Positions 40,730-49,635 are shown, counted from the first letter of the stretch. The stretch: 64,000 nt of DNA from Paludibacteraceae bacterium (GCA_017450435.1 JAFSTO010000039.1:26330-90329), one strand, 5' to 3'. The notes: a model not told the origin generated them from the letters alone. Numbers and translations: made by a program.

Positions 40730-41983
40730 ATGTCCACCAAATGCCGCTTGTACATATTAGTTTTATTTCTTTTACAAACCTTATATGCCGTCTCGTCAGA
40801 AACAACATCCGTCGTTGTCGGAGCATCGCGTGAAGAGTTATACCTGCCGCTGTTAGTTCATTCCCGTGTGGCACTACTAAGCAACCATACCGGCGTGGCA
40901 GACGGCGAGCATACACTTGACCGGCTGATAAGATTGGGAATACAGGTAACTGCCGTATTCTCGCCGGAGCATGGTTTTCGCGGCACTGCCGGAGCCGGTA
41001 ATCATGTGGGAGACTCAACGGATGAGAAGACCGGAGTACCGATATTGTCACTTTACGACGGCAAAAGAAACTACCCGTCAGAATCTGCGATGCAACAATT
41101 TGACATACTGGTAGTGGATATTCAGGACGTAGGTCTAAGGTTCTATACGTATTACATTACCATGGTTCGCCTAATGCAGATATGCGCAGAATATGGCAAA
41201 CCGGTGGTGATTTTTGATCGTCCTAACCCCAATGGTCACTACGTAGATGGTCCTATACTCGACATGCGTTACAAATCAGGCGTCGGCTACCTGCCCATTC
41301 CTGTTGTACACGGCATGACGCTTGGCGAATTGGCACTGATGGTGAACGGCGAGCACTGGCTGGAACCGACAGGTGACAGTGCTTCATGGATGGAGTGCAA
41401 GCTGACCATTATCCCTTGTCAAGGTTACACCCATCAGACGCACTATCGCCTACCTATTGCGCCATCGCCCAATCTGCAAACGATGTTGGCTGTCTATCTC
41501 TACCCCTCCACTTGCTATTTCGAAGGCACCCCGGTCTCACTCGGCAGAGGAACAGACAAACCTTTTCTGCAATACGGACACCCGAAGATGCGATACCAAT
41601 GGAGCAAAGAAAGCAGAAAATCACTCGCAAAAAATAGCAAATCCCTGCCGCTTCGCCCGGCACGGTTCACTCCCCGCTCTTGTCCGGCGGCTCCGGCACC
41701 ACCGCAGCAGGACAGGCTGTGCAGAGGTACCGACTTGAGCCGTATAACGGAAGAACAGGCAATGAACATGGGGTTAGACCTCCGCTTCTTGATTGATGCC
41801 TATCAACAGATGCAGATCGACAACTGGTTCTTCTCGCCGTTCTTCGAAAAACTGATAGGCGTGGACTACGTGCGAAAAATGATTATCCAAGGTAAGTCCG
41901 CCGAAGAGATACGAGCTTGTTGGCAACAAGACGTTGAGCGGTTCAAAGTACAACGACGCCCGTATCTGTTATACCCCGAATAA
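40730..41983 (+). CDS. namZ: Exo-beta-N-acetylmuramidase NamZ-like (DUF1343)
   Basis: A 417-residue exported protein of the DUF1343 family, whose characterised members (NamZ, GH171) release terminal N-acetylmuramic acid from peptidoglycan fragments. A signal peptide (RLYILVLFLLQTLYAVSS) precedes SRVALLSNHTGVA, FSPEHGFRGTAGAG, DIQDVGLRFYTYY and IFDRPNPNGHYVDGP, all family blocks. The C-terminal part FTPRSCPAAPAP and CRGTDLS corresponds to the usual substrate-side segment, although a basic stretch before it (KESRKSLAKNSK) looks unusual. ATG 40730 is chosen because longer frames begin inside the promoter. The symporter gene follows by 20 bp. Confidence 0.82.
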   Translation: MSTKCRLYILVLFLLQTLYAVSSETTSVVVGASREELYLPLLVHSRVALLSNHTGVADGEHTLDRLIRLGIQVTAVFSPEHGFRGTAGAGNHVGDSTDEKTGVPILSLYDGKRNYPSESAMQQFDILVVDIQDVGLRFYTYYITMVRLMQICAEYGKPVVIFDRPNPNGHYVDGPILDMRYKSGVGYLPIPVVHGMTLGELALMVNGEHWLEPTGDSASWMECKLTIIPCQGYTHQTHYRLPIAPSPNLQTMLAVYLYPSTCYFEGTPVSLGRGTDKPFLQYGHPKMRYQWSKESRKSLAKNSKSLPLRPARFTPRSCPAAPAPPQQDRLCRGTDLSRITEEQAMNMGLDLRFLIDAYQQMQIDNWFFSPFFEKLIGVDYVRKMIIQGKSAEEIRACWQQDVERFKVQRRPYLLYPE

Positions 41984-42003
41984 ATCAATTAATCATTTAA
42001 CCA

Positions 42004-43467
42004 ATGTCTCCCATAATTATTCTCATCACTATCGTATGCTACTTTGCGTTGCTTCTCGGCATCAGTTGGGCAGCCGGCCGCAATGCAGACAACGCAGGTT
42101 TCTTCTCGGGCAACCGCCAGAGCAACTGGTTAGTTGTGGCAATGTCAACAATCGGTGCTCCCATCTCTGCCGTCACCTTCGTCAGCGTGCCGGGGATGGT
42201 GGCAAATGCCGGGATGAGTTATATGCAAATGACACTGGGGTTTCTTGTGGGACAGCTGATAATAGCGTACGTGCTTATCCCGCTTTACTACAAGATGAAC
42301 CTCACTTCGATATACGAATATCTGAATCAGCGGTTTGGCATAGCCTCGTACAAGACGGGGGCGTGGTTCTTCTTCCTTTCCAAATCGACCGGTGCCGCCG
42401 TGCGCCTGTTCATCGTGTGTGCCGTGTTGCAACTGCTTCTCTTCACTCCGATAGGCATACCGTTTTGGCTGAACGTGATTCTAACGATGTTAATTGTGTA
42501 TTTGTTTACGTTCAGAGGCGGCGTCAAGTCGGTAGTGTGGACCGACCTTCTGAAAACCGCATGCTTATTGCTGTCGGTCATTTTGAGTATAGTATTTATC
42601 CTGCGCTCCGGTGTTGGCTTTGATGACTATCAAGAGTCGCCTATGACGCGCATGTTTTTCTTTGATGACATCAACGACGGCCGCTACTTCTGGAAGCAGT
42701 TTCTTGCCGGTGTGTTCGTCGTAATAGCCACCACCGGTCTTGACCAGGACATGATGCAACGCACACTGTCGTGCAAGAACTATCGTGACTCGCAGAAAAA
42801 CCTCATCGCAGGTGCTACTGTGCAAACAGTGGTGATTTATCTATTCCTTGTTCTCGGCTATCTGCTATACGCCTTTGCCGCAAAAGAAGGTGTGTCCCTT
42901 GCCGGTGCTGACGGCACACCTCTCAAAGGCGACGATGTATTTCCCTTCCTTGCCACAGGCGAGTGGTTCCCGGCAGTGGTAGGAGTGCTGTTCGTAGTGG
43001 GATTCATTGCAGCGGGCAACTCCGCTGCAGGCTCGGCACTGACGGCACTGACAACATCGTTTACAATAGATATTCTCAACCGAACGACACTAAACGCGAA
43101 TGAAGAACAAATAAAGACCACACGCTCAATAGTGCACGTAGGCATGGCGGTGCTGATGGCGGCGATGATTTACGTGGTGTATCTGCTCAACGATGATTCT
43201 GTGATACAGACAGTGTATAAAGTAGCATCGTACACCTATGGTCCTCTACTCGGTCTGTTCTTCTTCGGCATTTTCACCAAACGTGCAGTACGCGACAGAT
43301 GGGTACCGCTGGTGTGCATCATAGCACCGCTGCTCACCTTCGCGCTCGACATAAACTCGCAAACATGGTTCAACGGATACACCTTCTCGCACGAAAGACT
43401 CATCTTCAACGCACTGTTTACCATTATAGGACTATGCTGCCTGATGAAAAAGAACAAACAGGCATAA
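42004..43467 (+). CDS. Sodium:solute symporter (SSS family)
   Basis: A 487-residue inner-membrane transporter with about 13 helices of the LeuT-fold SSS family. Family blocks include GRNADNAGFFSGNRQSNW (22-39), FVSVPGMVANAGMSY and TGLDQDMMQRTLSCKN, where the Gly-Leu-Asp-Gln motif is near the sodium site. It directly follows the NamZ-like gene. Since NamZ would release MurNAc outside, and MurNAc uptake by SSS-type carriers is known from memory in related oral Bacteroidetes, it may import MurNAc or a related sugar; that is inference. Confidence 0.83.
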   Translation: MSPIIILITIVCYFALLLGISWAAGRNADNAGFFSGNRQSNWLVVAMSTIGAPISAVTFVSVPGMVANAGMSYMQMTLGFLVGQLIIAYVLIPLYYKMNLTSIYEYLNQRFGIASYKTGAWFFFLSKSTGAAVRLFIVCAVLQLLLFTPIGIPFWLNVILTMLIVYLFTFRGGVKSVVWTDLLKTACLLLSVILSIVFILRSGVGFDDYQESPMTRMFFFDDINDGRYFWKQFLAGVFVVIATTGLDQDMMQRTLSCKNYRDSQKNLIAGATVQTVVIYLFLVLGYLLYAFAAKEGVSLAGADGTPLKGDDVFPFLATGEWFPAVVGVLFVVGFIAAGNSAAGSALTALTTSFTIDILNRTTLNANEEQIKTTRSIVHVGMAVLMAAMIYVVYLLNDDSVIQTVYKVASYTYGPLLGLFFFGIFTKRAVRDRWVPLVCIIAPLLTFALDINSQTWFNGYTFSHERLIFNALFTIIGLCCLMKKNKQA

Positions 43468-43469
43468 GC

Positions 43470-43557
43470 CTTTTGAATAAGATTTGAAACGGATTTGAAT
43501 GACATTCAAACATCATTCAAATAGCGTTTAAAAAGCGTTTAACTGACACTTAAACAC
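43470..43557. repeat. Eight-unit array of 11-bp-phased TTTGAA/TTCAAA/TTTAAA sites
   Basis: Starting 3 bases after the symporter stop, eight consecutive 11-bp units have a core at positions 3-8: TTTGAA (three times), TTCAAA (twice), TTTAAA, TTTAAC, CTTAAA. TTTGAA and TTCAAA are reverse complements, so the array switches orientation midway. The 11-bp period is about one helical turn, which would favour cooperative binding or bent DNA. Confidence 0.8.
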
Positions 43558-43600
43558 TATATATATCAAAGCTAACACTAACCAACTAAACCCAATTGTT

Positions 43601-45886
43601 ATGAAAAGATTTTTCCTTCTTTACGTAATGATTCTATCGGCATTTGTCAGCCTCTATGCCCAGACGGTTGTTCCTGTCAGCGAGGGCGACAGCACTGCCG
43701 GTGGACAGACAGTTACCGTTACCTTGGTCGCATTCGGCGAGCAACTGGCTCAGATGCCTGTTCCGGCAGGCGAGCCTATCTATGCTCAGAACCTGCTCGG
43801 CTACGCCATGCGTTACAACCCTAACCTCGATTATGAGAAGTTCGACTTCATGTACGAGGGGATGCCGCATTTTGCTTTTCCTTTCCTCGGTTGGTCGGAG
43901 TCAAACATGTACTATTCTCCCTTCGAAGAAGGCTCTATTCTCAGTTCTGACATCACTCTATATGCAGCGTTCAACGCCTATGGTGAGAGTCTCGAACCTG
44001 AGTACAGCTACGAATGGAGCGCCAAGCCCGTATCGTCATACGTTGACTTGTTGACAAACATGAACAGCGGTGGCTTGCAGACCTACGTGGTTGCAGCTGA
44101 GGATAATGGTGTACTGTATTTTCCTGCAGCCCCGGAGGAGCAGACCTACGAAACAGTAACCTCTGACAGTTTGCCGGCAAACACCACCATACATGTTGTC
44201 AGCGACCAAGTTGCCGCCAGTAGCGTGGCAACAGGCATGAGCGAGGACGGCAGTCTGTCAGGCGTGGACATCAGTAGAATAGCTGTTTTCAACTTTGAGC
44301 CGCACTATAGTGGCGAGGCTACTCAAGTAGGCTTGCCTACGGGCGACAGCATCTACCTGCCTACCGGCTTCCACCTGCAGGACTTCAACAACAAAGGTCT
44401 GTTTATGCCGACACTGAGCGAGGACGGTATGCGCTATCAACTTGTTTCAACAACCGAAGGTTACGACTTCTTCGACGAGAGTCTGTTGTGGCAAGTGGCG
44501 ATGAACAACAATGTGCCAATGCTTACGTTCAACGGCATGCAGATACCGCTAACGTTAGTCTATGCTCCTCAGGCACCGTATTTCTTCGCAGCAAGCACAA
44601 TGGACGCCACCGGCGCGCCTGTGACGGAGTACGACCCTACCAAACTGCGCCTATACCGCCTGACAGAAAGCGAGGTAAAAAACACGACCGAACCGCGAAT
44701 TTTCGCAGTGTTTGACTACAACACCGTCAACATCTCCATGAACCAAAACGACCTGCAGCATGGCATGTTCGAACCTGACGTTGACTGGATGGACATGATG
44801 ATGCAATCCGACTCTACATATTCCGACATTCCCGGTTTCACGTGGGGGGACGTGGTGGAAGACTCTACCGCTATCGGTCTCGACGGCGCACCTGAAACGA
44901 CAAGCATTGACCTCTTCTTGTTGGAAGGTTATGCGATGCAAGTACGTGTTGTCTATGAAGAGCCGGACAAGTACCGCGTACACTGGTTCTCATCTGATAG
45001 TGCATACAACGACATCTACACCAACCCGCTGCTCATCCGTCCTACGGAAGACATGATGCTGCAGATGGTCATCGAGCCTTATACTCCGGTCATCATCATC
45101 GCCGGCGACACTATTAAGTTGAGCGCCGATACTACAGAGGTTATCAACCTCACCGAGGACGGCTCTATAACCTACGACCTCACTACCAACACCATCACTC
45201 TTGACAGCGCAGCCGTAACCGGCACCGGTATCAGTTTCGACCAGCCCGAGTTCACTCTTGCCGTGGAGAACAACTCCACAATAGCTGTTGATGAGGAGTA
45301 TGGTATCAAGTTCGATGGCGAGTCACTCACCCTGCAAACAGCAGACAGCGTTATGCTGACCGTTCAGGCACCGCAGCCGCTTGTGGGTAATGGCGGCAAC
45401 CTGTATATAGAAGGTAACTTCATCTTCTCTTCGGTTGAATTCCGTCTCACGGCAGGTCAGGCAGCAGCTCACCGCAGCAAGATCCGTCGGATGCCGTCAG
45501 ACGCCACACCGCTCGTTCACCCCGCTGTCAGCGGTTTCGCTAACGTAGAGCTGGCTGACGGCATTGAGTTGCAAGAGGTTTATTACACCGACGAGGCCGG
45601 CAACACCGTGCCCGGCGACCCCACCAAGACACATTACCACGCAGCCGAAGCCGCATATGGTGAGGTGGATGTGGACACGCAGTCGTTCACTCCCGCTACC
45701 TCGCTCGTCTTCGCCGACTCGAACTTCTACACCGACTATATCGACGGTAAGATAGTTATTGTCTCCGGCGTGGAGAACACCACCAATAATGACGCTATAC
45801 GAGTAAGCAAAGTGGTAGAAAACGGCAACGTACTAATCATCCGTGGCGACACTACATACAACGTACTCGGCACTGTGGTAAGATAA
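43601..45886 (+). CDS. Large exported surface protein with InlB-like N-domain and T9SS-like C-terminal motif
   Basis: A 761-residue exported protein of unknown function. The signal peptide (MKRFFLLYVMILSAFVSLYA) is followed by an InlB/Listeria-Bacteroides-type repeat (LVAFGEQLAQMPVPAGEPIY ... DITLYAAF). A long, beta-rich region rich in Thr/Asp/Glu follows with no recognised enzyme motifs. The C-terminus (AIRVSKVVENGNVLIIRGDT then TYNVLGTVVR) resembles the NGxxxIIRxxxxYxxxG motif of T9SS-type sorting tails in related genomes. It is the first gene of a run with 22 bp to the next. The fixed-period array at 43470 lies just upstream. Confidence 0.65.
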   Translation: MKRFFLLYVMILSAFVSLYAQTVVPVSEGDSTAGGQTVTVTLVAFGEQLAQMPVPAGEPIYAQNLLGYAMRYNPNLDYEKFDFMYEGMPHFAFPFLGWSESNMYYSPFEEGSILSSDITLYAAFNAYGESLEPEYSYEWSAKPVSSYVDLLTNMNSGGLQTYVVAAEDNGVLYFPAAPEEQTYETVTSDSLPANTTIHVVSDQVAASSVATGMSEDGSLSGVDISRIAVFNFEPHYSGEATQVGLPTGDSIYLPTGFHLQDFNNKGLFMPTLSEDGMRYQLVSTTEGYDFFDESLLWQVAMNNNVPMLTFNGMQIPLTLVYAPQAPYFFAASTMDATGAPVTEYDPTKLRLYRLTESEVKNTTEPRIFAVFDYNTVNISMNQNDLQHGMFEPDVDWMDMMMQSDSTYSDIPGFTWGDVVEDSTAIGLDGAPETTSIDLFLLEGYAMQVRVVYEEPDKYRVHWFSSDSAYNDIYTNPLLIRPTEDMMLQMVIEPYTPVIIIAGDTIKLSADTTEVINLTEDGSITYDLTTNTITLDSAAVTGTGISFDQPEFTLAVENNSTIAVDEEYGIKFDGESLTLQTADSVMLTVQAPQPLVGNGGNLYIEGNFIFSSVEFRLTAGQAAAHRSKIRRMPSDATPLVHPAVSGFANVELADGIELQEVYYTDEAGNTVPGDPTKTHYHAAEAAYGEVDVDTQSFTPATSLVFADSNFYTDYIDGKIVIVSGVENTTNNDAIRVSKVVENGNVLIIRGDTTYNVLGTVVR

Positions 45887-45908
45887 TCTTTATAACCAAA
45901 ATCACAAC

Positions 45909-47099
45909 GTGAAACAGATAAGAAACGCTATTTTGATAGTATTCTGTACGCTACTCTCCTGCGCCTTGTTGGCGCAGGAGAGTGAGCATATTTCCGTAGC
46001 AGAGCGCAACGCTCAACAGGGATTCAACGACACTATTGACCGCCTTGCTCCCGATTTCGTTCTCGTATCCCTCTGTATCGCCGACCCTACCGATTGGCAC
46101 GACGATGTATTGGGCACAACGGGACACGCTTTTCTGCGGCTGCAGTGCCCCGTGTTCGGACTTGACTATTGTTTCTCATACGAAGGCGAGAATGTAAACG
46201 ACAATCTCTATCGCTACCTTTCCGGTGACACCAAGATGGGAATGTTCGCCGTCCCCACCGACGAGTACATAGAGGACTATCGCCACTGGAACCGCTCGGT
46301 GCACGAATACCGCTTGCAGCTCCCGCCGGAGGCGGAGCAACGACTATGGGAGATAATGGACAACCACCTGACAAGCGGCATCACACTGCGGCAAGACTTG
46401 AACAAATACGGCTGTGCCATCACCGCGGTGCGCTACGTCAAGAGAGCTCTCAACGGAACGCCTATCATCTACGCCCCGAGCGACTTCGACCACCTCACAC
46501 GTCGCGAGATAGGCTATCGCACCCTTGCCAACCACCCGTGGTTGCGCCTTGGCAGCATGATCTTCACCGACAGCCGATACGACGAAGAGTGTTCGGTTGA
46601 CGAGAAACTGATTGTGCCGGCCGACCTGGCTATCGTTTGGCAAAATGCCACCGTGAAAGGCGAAGTGTTTGCTACCTACATAGGCGACCTCGTGACAGGG
46701 GAGACACCGAACGATAGCCGTCCGTGGTTCACACCTATACTGCTGGCCATAATACTGCTACTCATTAGCATCATCTTCTTCTTCACAGACTATCCATACT
46801 GGAGCTATATCATGCTGACAGCACAGACTATTATTGGTGTGGTTTTGATATACCTATGGATTGTAATGGCAAACTTCGGTTCCTCCGCCTACCTGCTACT
46901 CGCCTTGTTCAATCCTCTGCCACTGATAGCGTGGAAATGGCGCAAATACTGGGCATTGGCATACGCTGCTGTACTGCTCATAGGTACGGTGGTATTAGCA
47001 TTAATGCCGCACATGATTATTGACCCCGCAATACTTGTATTATCATTTTCATATATAATAATCTACATAAAAGAAGGTTTACCGCTTGTTAGACGATGA
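45909..47099 (+). CDS. Lnb/DUF4105-like exported protein with multi-helix C-terminus
   Basis: A 396-residue exported protein. A signal peptide (ending ALLAQE, near 22-24) is followed by a DUF4105/Lnb-type papain-like domain: His73 in LGTTGHAFLRLQ and Cys169 in NKYGCAITAVRY are in the expected places for the catalytic pair. About five membrane helices (residues 250-390) follow, ending near the C-terminus. In Enterococcus the related Lnb transfers an acyl chain during lipoprotein modification; here that role is only an analogy. GTG 45909 starts 22 bp after the previous gene, and the stop overlaps the condensation gene by ATGA. Confidence 0.7.
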   Translation: MKQIRNAILIVFCTLLSCALLAQESEHISVAERNAQQGFNDTIDRLAPDFVLVSLCIADPTDWHDDVLGTTGHAFLRLQCPVFGLDYCFSYEGENVNDNLYRYLSGDTKMGMFAVPTDEYIEDYRHWNRSVHEYRLQLPPEAEQRLWEIMDNHLTSGITLRQDLNKYGCAITAVRYVKRALNGTPIIYAPSDFDHLTRREIGYRTLANHPWLRLGSMIFTDSRYDEECSVDEKLIVPADLAIVWQNATVKGEVFATYIGDLVTGETPNDSRPWFTPILLAIILLLISIIFFFTDYPYWSYIMLTAQTIIGVVLIYLWIVMANFGSSAYLLLALFNPLPLIAWKWRKYWALAYAAVLLIGTVVLALMPHMIIDPAILVLSFSYIIIYIKEGLPLVRR

Positions 47100-48226
47100 A
47101 AACAGCCGACACACGTTCATATCCGTTGTTACCTTATTCGCAATTGGTGTGGGACCTGATGCAATCAGATCCTCATATTTATAATTTCGACTTTACACTT
47201 AGAGTAAAGAACGCAACTGCAGATATTGAAAAACTGAAACAGGCTTTTCGTACTGCGCTGAGCAATCACCCTGTTCTTTCTATGGTAATAGATGCCGACG
47301 GCAAACAATCGTACATGCCGACAGAGGACATCCTACATGGTCAGTTTCATTCAATCAGGTTTGAGGATAACGACAATTATACAGATATTAACGTCCATTA
47401 TAACCGTATATTGGGCGATAGCGTGAGCGGCAACATATTTGTGGAAGATGTCTTTAGGGCATACAACAGTTTAGCACTTGAGCAAGACCACTATATCGAC
47501 TATCTTGAGTGGCTGGAGAAATACAAACAATCATCAGCATACTCTCAACATCGTCAATGGCTTGAGAAGGAGTTCGGCGTTGCTTGTCCCGTTCATCCTC
47601 AGCCGGACCTTCCCCTGACTGCCGGCGTAAAAGCTATCGAGGGTGTTATACATGACGATTTCACAACGCTCCGTGAGCGACTTCAAGCCGTGTCAGAAAG
47701 ACATATCGTTTCCCTCTCCGCCCTATTCTCTCTTGCCGCAGCAATGGCAATCATGCAGTATAACGGCACCGACATGGCGGCACTGACATGGGCATACGAG
47801 GGTAGAGAACAACCAATGGAACAACATGTTTTCGGCAGCCTGCACCGCGATATTCCCATACTGCTGAAGGCTGACACGGACAAGACAGCACTATTCAAGC
47901 AGATACGCACTCAGATGAGACAAGGTATAGCACATAGTTTATACCCCTACACCCTGACCAAACCTTTCACCGAAAGGTGGAACTACGCTGTCAACGTGCT
48001 GTATTACAATTCAAACAACGATTTTCTCAGCATAGCTCCGTTTGAAGCAGAGTTGATTATTCCCGACACTGAACATCCGGCTTACTCACTGTTAGATATG
48101 GAAATATACGACAGTGGCGATACATTAGCGCTGCTTTACCGCTATAGCGCCACACACTACAATGAGCAAAGTATGATGCGGTTTGCCGGATTGGTAAGAC
48201 AGAACTTAGAATGGCTGACCGAATAA
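47096..48226 (+). CDS. Stand-alone condensation-domain protein, HHxxxD histidines absent
   Basis: A 376-residue protein with the fold of an NRPS condensation/acyltransferase domain without carrier or adenylation domains. The segment aligning with HHxxxDG reads NRILGD (103-108): both His are replaced, Asp108 is kept, and a His sits two residues before (H101). The latter-half blocks are present: GREQPMEQHVFGSLHRDIP (approximately 230-250) and the YAVNVLYYN strand. No signal peptide, so cytoplasmic. It may act on acyl-CoA/acyl-carrier substrates with altered chemistry, or serve as a non-catalytic partner. It overlaps the upstream gene (4 bp) and the downstream decarboxylase-like gene (16 bp). 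Confidence 0.7.
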   Translation: MKTADTRSYPLLPYSQLVWDLMQSDPHIYNFDFTLRVKNATADIEKLKQAFRTALSNHPVLSMVIDADGKQSYMPTEDILHGQFHSIRFEDNDNYTDINVHYNRILGDSVSGNIFVEDVFRAYNSLALEQDHYIDYLEWLEKYKQSSAYSQHRQWLEKEFGVACPVHPQPDLPLTAGVKAIEGVIHDDFTTLRERLQAVSERHIVSLSALFSLAAAMAIMQYNGTDMAALTWAYEGREQPMEQHVFGSLHRDIPILLKADTDKTALFKQIRTQMRQGIAHSLYPYTLTKPFTERWNYAVNVLYYNSNNDFLSIAPFEAELIIPDTEHPAYSLLDMEIYDSGDTLALLYRYSATHYNEQSMMRFAGLVRQNLEWLTE

Positions 48227-49476
48227 ATAAACACATGATACCCCAAGGAAGTGAGACATATCGGCTATGGTATATGCTTGAGCACGACGCTGCGTTGCAC
48301 CGTATGATGCTGCGTTCTCTTCAGTCGGCGGCAGAGCATAACCCCGACACAACGACTAACCCCGTGCGAACATTAGACGACCTATACCGGTTCCTTGACA
48401 CATTCATCACCTCAATGCCGTGGCAGGCTGTGGAACGGTTCAGCGGGAAGACCAACGCCGAAGCATCACTCTTTCGACGCATTGACCAGGCGATGGGATA
48501 CTTCTATTATCTGTTCGACCAACCGCTTGACGAACTGAAAGACAAGGGCTACGTCTATCCGTCACTGCAATATGAGCCACGGATTGCGCAGTGGATAGTG
48601 CAATATAATTCGATGTGGGGTTTGTATCTGAGTGACGAAAACAGCTGGAACGCCGAACACCTGCAGTTAGTGTCAGCCGACCCGTTGTTCGGCTTGCAAA
48701 ACGGCTGGTACGAGTCCCCTGATAACTGGCATTCATGGAACGACTTTTTTTCCCGACGATTAGCCACGCCTCAAGTGCGCCCGATAGCCGACTCTTGCTT
48801 GGTTTCGCCATGCGACGGCAAACAGATGCCTTGGTTGCAGATTGACGAGAACGGCTTTCTCATAACCGACGATGCCCAAGGGCTGCAGGTCAAGACCTCT
48901 ACCGTGTTTGAGGTCAACAAGCTGTTGCTTAGCGAACACAAAGACGTCTTCAATGGTGGCGTGATGACGCACATAGTGCTTGACATGCACAACTACCACC
49001 ATTTTCACAGCCCTGTGGACGGAACGATTGTAGAAATCAACAACATCATTGAGTATAAGGCACTGAGCGGCGGACATATTATCCGGGACCAAGAGCAACA
49101 CCGCTACCGTTATGAACATGAGAAAACGGACTGCTTGGATTATCAACTGCACGAGCCAAGGAAAGTGTTTATCATCAAAACCGATGATGACCGATACGTG
49201 GCACTGGTGGCGGTGACTGTAGCACAAGTGGGAAAGATAAATCAAGCCGACAATATTTATGTAGGCTGCCGCGTAAGCCGAGGCACCGACCTCGGTCATT
49301 TCCTATGCGGCAGTGATGTGTTGCTACTGATATCCAAGGAGAAAACGATGCCTACCCCCAGTCTGCCATCGCAAAACGCAAAGGACATCAAACCCATCAC
49401 AATACCCGAGACCTCACATTTCTTAAAGTCCCCCACCCCCGCGTCCCCCGTTCTCGTAGGCCAATCAATGCTGTAA
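48211..49476 (+). CDS. Pyruvoyl decarboxylase of the phosphatidylserine-decarboxylase superfamily
   Basis: A 421-residue protein with the PSD catalytic layout: WNDFFSRRL (176-184), Asp202 in SPCDGK, His266 in HHFHSPVDGT and Ser368 in the cleavage motif CGSD (366-369), where the usual LGST becomes CGSD; self-cleavage at Gly367-Ser368 would leave a pyruvoyl prosthetic group. A 170-residue N-terminal extension (FLDTFITSMPW, NSMWGLYLSD) resembles the PSDC-type domain of noncanonical members that decarboxylate amino acids such as tryptophan. A 45-residue Pro-rich tail follows. It is thus more likely an amino-acid or special lipid decarboxylase than the housekeeping PSD. ATG 48211 or 48235 may be used. 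Confidence 0.75.
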   Translation: MADRINKHMIPQGSETYRLWYMLEHDAALHRMMLRSLQSAAEHNPDTTTNPVRTLDDLYRFLDTFITSMPWQAVERFSGKTNAEASLFRRIDQAMGYFYYLFDQPLDELKDKGYVYPSLQYEPRIAQWIVQYNSMWGLYLSDENSWNAEHLQLVSADPLFGLQNGWYESPDNWHSWNDFFSRRLATPQVRPIADSCLVSPCDGKQMPWLQIDENGFLITDDAQGLQVKTSTVFEVNKLLLSEHKDVFNGGVMTHIVLDMHNYHHFHSPVDGTIVEINNIIEYKALSGGHIIRDQEQHRYRYEHEKTDCLDYQLHEPRKVFIIKTDDDRYVALVAVTVAQVGKINQADNIYVGCRVSRGTDLGHFLCGSDVLLLISKEKTMPTPSLPSQNAKDIKPITIPETSHFLKSPTPASPVLVGQSML

Positions 49477-49481
49477 GACCG

Positions 49482-49619
49482 ATGCCGCAGTTGGATGCGA
49501 TGATGCACTATAATTTCCGCCGCGCTCTGCTCCGCCGGCATAACCCGGACCTATTCCCCCTGCGTCGGGACATACAGGGGAACGACAAAGATTGTAGCTA
49601 CCATTCGCAGCTCAACTGA
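49482..49619 (+). CDS. Possible 45-residue ORF, low confidence
   Basis: An ATG 5 bases after the PSD-like stop opens a frame to TGA 49619, rich in Arg and His (NFRRALLRRHNPDLFPLRRD) with no signal peptide or known motif. It may be a small protein or noncoding; it sits just before the bidirectional terminator. Confidence 0.25.
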   Translation: MPQLDAMMHYNFRRALLRRHNPDLFPLRRDIQGNDKDCSYHSQLN

Positions 49620-49635
49620 TGAAAATGAGTTGAAC

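Noticed and set aside
41934-42623. 229-residue frame overlapping the NamZ end and symporter start
   Set aside because: Same strand but another frame than the clear SSS transporter; Cys/Arg/His-rich composition is typical of an out-of-frame reading.
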